NCBI GenBank assembly: GCA_045639045.1
Contig: JAZUCI010000088.1
Span: 1-5,853, forward strand
DNA: 5,853 nt
Direction of reading: 5' to 3'
Source of the DNA: SIG402 sp045639045
GTDB lineage: Bacteria; Bacillota; Clostridia; Christensenellales; Borkfalkiaceae
Shown here: positions 1-5,743 of the stretch, one piece after another
Layout of the letters: every line of letters begins with the position of its first letter
How positions within the stretch are numbered: position 1 is the stretch's first letter
Notes under the pieces: model-generated
Told to the model about the DNA's origin: nothing
What the model saw: only the letters and a program-made list of their open reading frames with translations
Database searches by the model: none
Translations under genes and position numbers: made by a program

Positions 1-1079
1 TCGATATCGGGGTAAGGCATTTCATCGTAAACAAGCATACAGTGGGTAAATACTTTACCGTCAACGGTTTTTTGTTCATCCCCTTCCTTATAGTCCAAAC
101 CACTCATCCAAACGTCAATCATCATAGCGTCGATACCGTCGCCGTTATCTACGTACAAGGGCTTGAATTGAACTAACAAGGTATGTTCTTCTTCGTCAAC
201 ACATTCTTCAACGCGAACGCCTGCGGGACGATAGTAATCGGGAATGATAGAAGTCATTTCTTGTTTAATGGAGTTAACTTGGATTGCATTCATGGGGTTG
301 GTGGGACACCAACGGTAGTAGTTGTGGGAACCAGATTGTTTGTATCTTCTCAAAGAAAGACCGGTTTGATATTTACGGCCATATTCACCATCCAAGGTAC
401 CATCTTCAAGGTCTTCAGCAACAATATCTTTAACAAGACGCAATTCGCCGTTCTTGTCGTACATAGTTGCTTTACCGTCAACACCAACAACGTTGGGATC
501 GGTTAAAGGATCGTCCGTACTAGGACCACCTTCGGAGTCAATACAAATGTTGTAGGGATAACCACCGGGAGCGGTCCAAGGAGCAGTTAAGGTGTTCCAA
601 GAATCACCAGGGTTAAAGGTGTTCATGAATTGCCAACCGAAGAAAGCCCCAACCGAAGTTTCGGGTCTTGCCGTGTTGTAGTACATTTCTTTTTGTTGGT
701 CAGTAAATTCGGGGTTCATTAAGGTATCATAAGTCATAACGAACGTACCATAGCCGAATTCTGCAGTTTTCAAGGGACGGCCTGCGGTGCCTTGGGACTT
801 AATGGTTGCAACACCATTTTCTAACTTTTCCCAGGATGCGCCTTTTTGCCACGAAGATGCGTATACGCCAGCAAACAAGTCAACGCTACCGCGCTTGTCT
901 TCACCGGTCAACGAGTTGTTTACGTCGATTTCGCCTTTTGCGTATCTTTCATAAACATCCATCGTATCAGGTTGCGTATACTGAGGTGCGCTTCCGCTAC
1001 TTGCAAAAGCCGATACCGCTGCAACGGTAAGGGAAATTGCCATAGTAAGGGACAGAAGCACGGTCAATAATTTTTTCAT
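1..1079 (-). CDS. Secreted protein of unknown function, partial (3' end outside window)
   Basis: The frame is open from an ATG at 1079 to the window edge, giving 359 residues with no stop. The start is supported by an AGGAGG at 1090-1095, 10 nt upstream. Residues 1-26 are a Sec signal peptide: K2-K3, a hydrophobic stretch LLTVLLSLTMAISLTVAAV, and an A24-F25-A26 signal peptidase I site before S27. There is no lipobox cysteine, so it is exported or anchored by a C-terminus I cannot see. The mature part is acidic and rich in aromatic residues, Gly and Asn. Residues 109-118 (GYGTFVMTYD) and 144-151 (GAFFGWQF) look like strands of a jelly-roll fold of the concanavalin/GH16 sort, but this is a weak resemblance. 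Residues 311-316 (DNGDGI) resemble a calcium loop. Cys179, 258, 293 and 347 are present. It follows the binding-protein gene by 91 nt in the same direction, so a role in binding or processing the transported glycan is inferred only. Confidence 0.85.
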   Translation of the reverse strand, partial: MKKLLTVLLSLTMAISLTVAAVSAFASSGSAPQYTQPDTMDVYERYAKGEIDVNNSLTGEDKRGSVDLFAGVYASSWQKGASWEKLENGVATIKSQGTAGRPLKTAEFGYGTFVMTYDTLMNPEFTDQQKEMYYNTARPETSVGAFFGWQFMNTFNPGDSWNTLTAPWTAPGGYPYNICIDSEGGPSTDDPLTDPNVVGVDGKATMYDKNGELRLVKDIVAEDLEDGTLDGEYGRKYQTGLSLRRYKQSGSHNYYRWCPTNPMNAIQVNSIKQEMTSIIPDYYRPAGVRVEECVDEEEHTLLVQFKPLYVDNGDGIDAMMIDVWMSGLDYKEGDEQKTVDGKVFTHCMLVYDEMPYPDI

Positions 1080-1089
1080 GTACTGTGTT

Positions 1090-1095
1090 CCTCCT
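1090..1095 (-). promoter_or_regulatory. Ribosome binding site of the secreted protein gene
   Basis: AGGAGG on the minus strand lies 10 nt before the ATG at 1079. It lies just downstream of the intercistronic stem-loop, so it is exposed if that stem-loop folds. Confidence 0.8.
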
Positions 1096-1107
1096 ATAAA
1101 AATATTA

Positions 1108-1148
1108 TTTTTCGCGTGGGGAGGTTTATACTCCCCTACGCGTAAAAA
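1108..1148 (-). other. Intercistronic stem-loop between binding protein and secreted protein genes
   Basis: The core is a GC-rich inverted repeat, CGCGTGGGGAG at 1113-1123 against CTCCCCTACGCG at 1131-1142, with a 7-nt loop and one bulged base. A TTTTT/AAAAA pair at 1108-1112 and 1144-1148 can extend it past a second single-base bulge to about 16 pairs. In the minus-strand transcript the 3' arm is followed by A-rich sequence and only then by five U, so it is not a classic terminator. It is more likely a partial attenuator, or a barrier that stabilises the upstream mRNA so that the binding protein is made in excess. That role is known for stem-loops after binding-protein genes in ABC operons but is inferred here. 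Confidence 0.7.
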
Positions 1149-1170
1149 CAAATTTGTTTATAATGTGAAA

Positions 1171-3363
1171 TTATTCTTCACCAACACGAACTGCTTCGTT
1201 GTTTCTATAATCGTTGAATGCTACGAATGCCTCAGTGTTATATTCGATTAATTCGTAATAACCACCTTGGTTTTCATACTTCATCAACTTAGTTCTCATT
1301 TCAGCGCACAAGTCTGCCAAGGTTTTGCCACCGGGAATAGCCTTGGGCGACCAAGCGTAACCACGAATATCTTGATACAACGCGCCCATATCCGAAGAAA
1401 TGGAGATGAATTCAAGCATACTGGAAATGTCGGGCAAGTTCAAACCATCCGTGGGGCTCATATTAGCACCGCCGTATTGTACGCCGTCAATTTCCTTAAC
1501 AGGACCGTTAGCGTAAGCAAAATTGTTAACTTCAACGAAAATTGCGCGTTCGTCTTCGGTGTATTCTTCCCAAACGTAGTTTGCAAGGAAATCGTTACCG
1601 ACGATGCAATATTTTTTGGAGTATACAACGGTTACGCTATTAAGAACTGCATCGGTATGGAATGCGTCAGTATATTGCCAAGAAGTGTAGGTTTCACCCT
1701 TGATATCAACGGTACCCTTATTCCAATGCACACCTTTTACACCGTAGTAAGCTAATTCGTAGTTGGAATAGTTGCCTTCCGCATCTTTCGCGTACAACCA
1801 ATTCAAGTAGCGAGCATACAAATCTGCTTGGGTGGATTTAGCAAATAATACGTTACCCATGTACGCGGATTGCGCAGCGTTACCAACAACAACGGGGTTG
1901 GTTGCAGAACCGTAGGAACCGAAAGAACCGTCTGCCGCTAAAGGCGCAAGAACGATTGCATCGTTACCCGTAGAAGCCTTTAAACGCTTTGCATCGCGCA
2001 TTAAGCCTTCGGTATCGGGCCAGTTAATCATAACAAGGTTTTTACCAGAGAAGAAGTGGTTGCCGTCAGCACCGTTGGGGTCTTCGTACCACAACAATTC
2101 TTCTTGCAAGTATCTTTCGTATTGTAACAGTTTTAAGTAACCATCCGTAGCGTATGCGGGGATGATTTCGTACGTGCCGTCACCGTTTACGTCTTCATAT
2201 TCAACGCCGTTATAGCCGGTACCGCCGAATAAGGGGGTGATTAAGTAGTCAACACACCAACCTGCAGCGTTCAAAGGACGTTCAATACTGCTGATTAAGT
2301 TTTTAGACATAAGCAATACGTTGGTGAATTGCGTCAACGTCATGTGCTTATAGTTTTCTTCTGCTACGTTAAAGTAGGAAGATAAGGGCTTTTCGGGATC
2401 GAATTCACTTGCAGGGAAGGTTTCATCATACATCGTTTTGTACTTAGGAACGTTTCTGGAAGCAGTATACAATTTATCCAAAATAGAGCCGTTCATAAGC
2501 ATACCCCATTTAGAGGGAGTGTTTACGGAAGAAATACCCTTTAAGTCTTCATCGGTGTAGTAGTCGTCTGCAGAATAGAAGCCGGTGTAGTAAGCTACTC
2601 CATCGGGATCGTATTGATAGTATGCTTCACGGAAGTTGGGTGCATCTTCCAACACGCCAGCAACCGATTGCGTCATCATTTCGCTCTTCAAATAGCTGTC
2701 GATGGGAGAGTCGGTACCCCAGTGGTTTACAAACACGTCTACTTGGTTACCTGCAGCAAGTTCACCTGCAACAACGGTACCTAAAGTAGCCGTGGGTTGG
2801 TTTTCAACTGCAAGAGTAATATTGTAACCCGTTTCATCTTTAAATTTCTTTTCGATGTGCGCGCGAACAACGTCGTCTTGAGCGCCGGCAGACTTGTTGT
2901 ATTCGTTATAAACAACAAGCTTGTCGTTTTCAACAGCGTTGGGAGCCGCTTTGCCGTACCAAGACCATTCACCGATGATGGTAACTACGCGGTCAGCATC
3001 GTCGGAAGGAACGGTGTAAGAGAAATCTTTGGTCGTAGCAAGTTCATTGCCTTGATCGTCCACCCATTTTACAAAGGTATCGGACTTCCCTTGCGCGTTC
3101 AAGCGGTTTTGCGCTTTAATTTTAATGGAAGTGCCGGGGTTATATCTTTTAATCATGGTTTTACCATCGTTAAAAGTACCGCCCGAAATGCGGATTTCCA
3201 CTTTTCCGTCGTCAACCGTAGGAGCTACGGAAGGACCACCGGAAGGTCTAGTGGAAGGCTTCGGATCAGAACCACCGCCACACGCCGTTAACGTGAGCAT
3301 CGACATACAAAGAATTACCGTGATAAGAACGGAAAAAACTGTAGTCAAAAGTTTTCTTTTCAT
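1171..3363 (-). CDS. Extracellular solute-binding lipoprotein, LplA/YtcQ-like, with N-terminal InlB-repeat-like domain
   Basis: This is the substrate-capturing subunit of the carbohydrate-type ABC importer, 730 residues, held on the outer face of the membrane. Residues 1-28 are a lipoprotein signal with lipobox L25-T26-A27-C28. A Ser/Pro/Gly linker follows (31-50). Residues about 53-135 look like a divergent InlB B-repeat domain, with YNPGTSIKIKA (74-84), FVKW (97-100) and a closing VVTIIGEW (126-133). The binding module runs from about 148 to the end. It has the family signature AYYGVKGVHW (538-547) and a calcium-loop-like DVNGDGTYE (391-399; Asp391, Asn393, Asp395, Glu399). Relatives are usually 500-560 residues, so the length is explained by the extra domain and some insertions. 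The start has AGGAGG at 3371-3376, 7 nt upstream. It lies 35 nt after the LplC-type permease gene. The sugar bound cannot be read from the sequence; other members take up oligosaccharides. Confidence 0.93.
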   Translation of the reverse strand: MKRKLLTTVFSVLITVILCMSMLTLTACGGGSDPKPSTRPSGGPSVAPTVDDGKVEIRISGGTFNDGKTMIKRYNPGTSIKIKAQNRLNAQGKSDTFVKWVDDQGNELATTKDFSYTVPSDDADRVVTIIGEWSWYGKAAPNAVENDKLVVYNEYNKSAGAQDDVVRAHIEKKFKDETGYNITLAVENQPTATLGTVVAGELAAGNQVDVFVNHWGTDSPIDSYLKSEMMTQSVAGVLEDAPNFREAYYQYDPDGVAYYTGFYSADDYYTDEDLKGISSVNTPSKWGMLMNGSILDKLYTASRNVPKYKTMYDETFPASEFDPEKPLSSYFNVAEENYKHMTLTQFTNVLLMSKNLISSIERPLNAAGWCVDYLITPLFGGTGYNGVEYEDVNGDGTYEIIPAYATDGYLKLLQYERYLQEELLWYEDPNGADGNHFFSGKNLVMINWPDTEGLMRDAKRLKASTGNDAIVLAPLAADGSFGSYGSATNPVVVGNAAQSAYMGNVLFAKSTQADLYARYLNWLYAKDAEGNYSNYELAYYGVKGVHWNKGTVDIKGETYTSWQYTDAFHTDAVLNSVTVVYSKKYCIVGNDFLANYVWEEYTEDERAIFVEVNNFAYANGPVKEIDGVQYGGANMSPTDGLNLPDISSMLEFISISSDMGALYQDIRGYAWSPKAIPGGKTLADLCAEMRTKLMKYENQGGYYELIEYNTEAFVAFNDYRNNEAVRVGEE

Positions 3364-3370
3364 TAGAAAT

Positions 3371-3376
3371 CCTCCT
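3371..3376 (-). promoter_or_regulatory. Ribosome binding site of the binding-protein gene
   Basis: AGGAGG on the minus strand lies 7 nt before the ATG at 3363, in the 35-nt gap after the permease stop. It fixes the start that yields the lipoprotein signal. Confidence 0.85.
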
Positions 3377-3398
3377 AATTAAATAATGTAAATTTATG

Positions 3399-4313
3399 TT
3401 AACCCTTAACCGAACCAAGCATAATACCTTTTACAAAGTATTTTTGAAGGAAGGGATAAACAGACATAATGGGAACGATAGAAATAATAACCGCAGACAT
3501 CTGCATAACGGGGCCGATATTAGAACCCGAAGAGCTTTCAGAACCAGCGGCGTTTACAACCAACTCACGCATCCAAGCGATCAAGGGCAACATTTCGTCC
3601 TTCTTCGCTTCGGAGATATAAAGCATGGGGCCCATCCAGTTGTTCCAAGAACCCAACGCGGTGAACAGCGTAACCGTTGCCAAGATGGGTAAGGAAAGGG
3701 GCATAAAGATGGTTGCGTAAATACGGAAGTGTCTACAACCGTCAATCTTCGCCGCTTCCTCGATTGCAGGGGAAATGGTATAGAAGAAGGAACGGATTAA
3801 GATCATGTTCCAAATAGATAAAATACCGGGCAAGATAAACGCTAAATAATTGTTACGCATGCCAAGTTTTACCATAAGAACGTAACCAGGGATGGTACCG
3901 CCACCGAACAACATAGCGAATACGATGATGTTCATAAATACTGCGCGGCCAACCAATTCTCTTTTGGAAAGGGTGTACGCTACCATAGAGGTACCGATAA
4001 CACTAACCAAAGTTGCGCTTACGGTGATGATTAAAGAGGACTTCATGTGCGCCCAGAAGTTTTGATCGGGGTGGAATACGAATTTGTAACCTTCAATCGA
4101 AAACGCGGAAGAACCAGCAACTGCGTTGCCAAATTCATCAACGGGACGTTTGGGCCAGAATTGGTATCCGTAGAAGTCGTAGGATTCAGGAGACGTGAAA
4201 GATGCAATTAAAATCAAATAGAAAGGAATTGCAAAAATCAAGCCAAGAAGGACTAAAAATACATAGTTCAGTATGTGAAAAATTCTTTCGCCTAAAGTTT
4301 CACCGGCTATCAT
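3399..4313 (-). CDS. Carbohydrate ABC transporter permease, LplC/YtcP family
   Basis: This is one of two membrane subunits of the importer, 304 residues from the ATG at 4313. The frame stays open upstream to a TTG at 4367 inside the preceding gene, but I prefer 4313 because AAGGAGG (4322-4328) sits 8 nt before it and the TTG has no ribosome site. Hydrophobic segments are at about 14-38, 92-114, 122-137, 155-176, 203-220 and 270-289, as expected for six membrane spans. Family marks are FGGGTIPGYVLMVKLG (136-151), the EAA loop for ATPase contact EEAAKIDGCRHFRIYATIFMP (185-205), GSWNNWMGPMLYI (221-233) and the C-terminus PFLQKYFVKGIMLGSVKG (287-304). The external loop at about 43-72 seems somewhat longer than usual. 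It starts 16 nt after the LplB-type permease stop, which supports translation as a pair. The ATPase partner is not in the window. Confidence 0.95.
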   Translation of the reverse strand: MIAGETLGERIFHILNYVFLVLLGLIFAIPFYLILIASFTSPESYDFYGYQFWPKRPVDEFGNAVAGSSAFSIEGYKFVFHPDQNFWAHMKSSLIITVSATLVSVIGTSMVAYTLSKRELVGRAVFMNIIVFAMLFGGGTIPGYVLMVKLGMRNNYLAFILPGILSIWNMILIRSFFYTISPAIEEAAKIDGCRHFRIYATIFMPLSLPILATVTLFTALGSWNNWMGPMLYISEAKKDEMLPLIAWMRELVVNAAGSESSSGSNIGPVMQMSAVIISIVPIMSVYPFLQKYFVKGIMLGSVKG

Positions 4314-4321
4314 ACCTTTGT

Positions 4322-4328
4322 CCTCCTT
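4322..4328 (-). promoter_or_regulatory. Ribosome binding site that decides the LplC-type permease start
   Basis: AAGGAGG lies in the 16-nt gap between the permease stop at 4330 and the ATG at 4313, with 8 nt spacing. It argues against the longer reading from TTG at 4367, which would overlap the upstream gene by 38 nt and add 18 mostly basic residues. Confidence 0.88.
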
Positions 4329-4329
4329 C

Positions 4330-5379
4330 TTACCACACCGATTGCGCGCCGAGTTTTTCAGCCGCAAAGTTCGTGGTCATAATTAAAATTAACGATGCCA
4401 AACCTTGAGTTAAACCCATTGCCGTAGAAATGGGGAATACGCCTACGCTACCGCCCATAGCGATTTTGTAAATGTACGTACCAAGTAACTGGGTTGTATC
4501 GTAAATTGCGGGGTTATCGCCTGCAAGCGTCATAACTTGGTCAACGTCGTCGCCGAAAATAGAACCAACGCTCATAATGAAGTTGATGGACGCGATACCT
4601 GCAAGACCGGGAAGCGTAATGTGGATAATCTGTTTCCACTTGTTAGCGCCGTCGATCATCGCTGCTTCGTAAAGCTGCGGGTCAATAGACGTTAAAATAG
4701 CCAAGTAGGTAATGGTTGAATACCCAACGCCTTTCCAAATACTTGTTAACAACAATAGCGGACGCCAAACGCTAGGATCAGAATAATAAGATTTCGCGCT
4801 CCCACCAAACGCAATAGCAATCTTGTTAAACAAACCGTGGTCGGTGTCGATTAAAAGTTTCAAGATACCCGCAACTACTACCCACGAAATGAAGTAGGGC
4901 ATGTAAGAAATGGTTTGGAACACACTCTTAAACACCTTGTTACCAACTTCGTTGATTAAAATTGCCAAAATAATCGGCATCGGGAAACCTACAAACAACT
5001 TTAACGAGGAAAGTGCTATGGTATTTTTAATTAACCCTAGGAATCCCCCCTCTGCACCCGCGCCAAAGTGTAGCATCTTTTCAAATTGCAACCAACCAAC
5101 AAAGGTGTTAATCGTTCCATCGAAGTAAGGAACGGTTAAGTCGTTGTATTGGATGAAAGCAATGTAGATACCGAACATCGGCCCGTATGCGAAAACGATA
5201 AGCGCCGTTAAACCGGGAATAAGCATTGCGTACAATTCCCAGTTGTGAAGAATGTACATCAGCTTGCGCTTAAACTTAGACGGCGGAGTATAATCGTACG
5301 TTGCAACTGCGTTAGAAGTTTCTACTTGTTCAGCAGTATCAACAACGGCGGTTTCCGCCAAGACTTCATTACTGTCCAT
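4330..5379 (-). CDS. Carbohydrate ABC transporter permease, LplB family
   Basis: This is the second membrane subunit of the importer, 349 residues, and the first gene of the operon. The start ATG at 5379 has AGGAGGT (5385-5391) 5 nt upstream. Six hydrophobic spans lie at about 48-75, 112-142, 161-177, 206-230, 257-275 and 313-338. LplB signatures are QTISYMPYFISWVVVAGI (155-172), the EAA loop YEAAMIDGANKWKQIIHITLP (237-257) that docks on the ATPase, and FGDDVDQVMTL (275-285). Residues 1-33 form an acidic, polar cytoplasmic tail that I do not expect in the typical family member; the basic stretch KFKRK follows at 35-39. The stop is 16 nt before the next gene. It would pair with the LplC-type subunit to form the channel fed by the lipoprotein encoded third. 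Which sugar it carries is unknown. Confidence 0.95.
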   Translation of the reverse strand: MDSNEVLAETAVVDTAEQVETSNAVATYDYTPPSKFKRKLMYILHNWELYAMLIPGLTALIVFAYGPMFGIYIAFIQYNDLTVPYFDGTINTFVGWLQFEKMLHFGAGAEGGFLGLIKNTIALSSLKLFVGFPMPIILAILINEVGNKVFKSVFQTISYMPYFISWVVVAGILKLLIDTDHGLFNKIAIAFGGSAKSYYSDPSVWRPLLLLTSIWKGVGYSTITYLAILTSIDPQLYEAAMIDGANKWKQIIHITLPGLAGIASINFIMSVGSIFGDDVDQVMTLAGDNPAIYDTTQLLGTYIYKIAMGGSVGVFPISTAMGLTQGLASLILIMTTNFAAEKLGAQSVW

Positions 5380-5411
5380 TGTTTACCTCCTTAAAATTTC
5401 CATTGTTTACC
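5375..5411. repeat. 13-bp direct repeat, 24 bp apart, duplicating the start-codon region
   Basis: TCCATTGTTTACC occurs at 5375-5387 and again at 5399-5411. On the coding strand each copy reads GGTAAACAATGGA, so the true start codon and its upstream seven bases are duplicated in frame. A shorter third match, CATTGTTT, occurs at 5561-5568. Confidence 0.85.
5385..5391 (-). promoter_or_regulatory. Ribosome binding site of the LplB-type permease gene
   Basis: A near-perfect AAGGAGGT lies just before the ATG at 5379. The same bases form the last codons (AGG AGG TAA) of a possible six-codon upstream frame that begins at 5403. Confidence 0.85.
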
Positions 5412-5419
5412 GTACAATG
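5401..5419 (-). other. Leader hairpin just upstream of the ribosome site
   Basis: CATTGT (5401-5406) and ACAATG (5414-5419) form a 6-bp stem with a 7-nt loop, ending about 8 nt before the ribosome site of the first permease. No proper U-tract follows, so it is not a convincing terminator. The upstream copy of the duplicated ATG sits in its 3' arm. Confidence 0.55.
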
Positions 5420-5423
5420 ATCT

Positions 5424-5561
5424 GAAACGGCTTTGCACGGAAGCCCGCGCGCCCTACTCCCCTTCCCCTTGCGGGATTCCAGAACTGCTTGTGGGATGCA
5501 AGTTCCCAGATGAAGGCTTTTGGGGTACCGCCGTTTCGGAAAGATACAGAAATCGGACGGC
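5424..5561 (-). ncRNA. Candidate structured leader RNA (possible cis-regulatory element, class not recognised)
   Basis: This stretch of the untranslated leader is clearly richer in G+C than the AT-rich sequence upstream. In the minus-strand RNA, GAAACGGC (5530-5537) pairs perfectly with GCCGUUUC (5424-5431), enclosing about 98 nt. Inside are CCC-GCAA-GGG with a GNRA tetraloop (near 5468-5477), a helix CCUUC/GAAGG around it, GCGCGG-GCUU-CCGUGC (about 5436-5451), and GAAC-U-UGC against GCA-GUUC (about 5482-5505). The GAAACGGC strand can also pair with an upstream GCCGU (5557-5561), which is the arrangement of a two-state switch. The GNRA loop exists only on the minus strand, which fits the operon direction. 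I do not recognise a known class, and covariation is untested. Confidence 0.45.
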
Positions 5562-5571
5562 ATTGTTTTTG

Positions 5572-5593
5572 ATTAACCGTTTACTTTAGTAAA
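5572..5593. promoter_or_regulatory. Overlapping inverted repeats, possible LacI-family or catabolite operator
   Basis: Two palindromes overlap. One at 5572-5585 reads AGTAAACGGTTAAT on the minus strand, with a central CG as in LacI/GalR and CcpA sites, although it misses several consensus bases. The other, TTTACTTTAGTAAA at 5580-5593, is a perfect 6+2+6 repeat. Both lie over 110 nt downstream of the predicted transcription start, so a bound protein would act as a roadblock. The role is inferred. Confidence 0.3.
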
Positions 5594-5649
5594 AAACGTC
5601 TTCCCCACTATCGTAAACGAAATTAATTCCTAAATTGAATTCGGATATA

Positions 5650-5667
5650 TAATAATTAAAATTATTA
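5650..5667. repeat. 18-bp AT-only palindrome in the leader
   Basis: TAATAATT and AATTATTA flank a 2-bp centre. The loop would be too short for a good RNA hairpin, so a DNA-binding site or chance in AT-rich DNA is more likely. Confidence 0.4.
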
Positions 5668-5675
5668 CCTTCCGT

Positions 5676-5701
5676 GATAAGGGCAGAATATCCCCCTTAT
5701 C
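5676..5701 (-). promoter_or_regulatory. Inverted repeat directly after the predicted transcription start
   Basis: GATAAGGG (5676-5683) and CCCTTATC (5694-5701) form a perfect 8-bp repeat with a 10-bp centre. It begins a few bases downstream of the expected start near 5708. It could be a repressor operator or a 5' stem that protects the mRNA. No U-tract follows. Confidence 0.5.
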
Positions 5702-5714
5702 CAATTCTCTCTAT

Positions 5715-5743
5715 ATTGTACCAAAGTTCCAAAAAAAACGCAA
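5715..5743 (-). promoter_or_regulatory. Sigma-A-type promoter of the transporter operon
   Basis: On the minus strand a -35 box TTGCGT (5738-5743) is separated by exactly 17 bp from a -10 box TACAAT (5715-5720). The bases before the -10 are TGG, giving an extended -10. A start near 5708 is expected, which leaves a leader of about 330 nt before the first gene. I found no equally good promoter between here and the first gene. Confidence 0.75.

Noticed and set aside
183..1070. Plus-strand frames opposite the partial secreted-protein gene
   Set aside because: The minus strand is open throughout with a signal peptide and ribosome site; the plus frames are shadows.
1267..1755. Long plus-strand frames opposite the binding-protein gene (also 2797-3291)
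   Set aside because: They lie antisense to a well-supported coding region, lack ribosome sites and show no protein family features.
4314..4367. Longer LplC-type permease starting at TTG 4367
   Set aside because: It would overlap the upstream gene by 38 nt without a ribosome site, while ATG 4313 has AAGGAGG 8 nt upstream.
5440..5475. GGGGAGUAG in the leader as a yybP-ykoY manganese riboswitch
   Set aside because: Only this short string fits; the CGUCAA-type internal segment and the closing ACCUUU strand that must pair with the start are missing downstream.
5525..5540. GGUACC/ACCGCC near the leader core as a T-box antiterminator or FMN riboswitch
   Set aside because: The match to the T-box core UGGNACCGCG is poor, there is no specifier stem or following terminator, and the other conserved FMN segments are absent.
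5369..5563. 64-codon minus-strand frame in the leader that overlaps the first permease start
   Set aside because: Its ATG has no ribosome site, its protein resembles no family, and the DNA is better explained as structured RNA.
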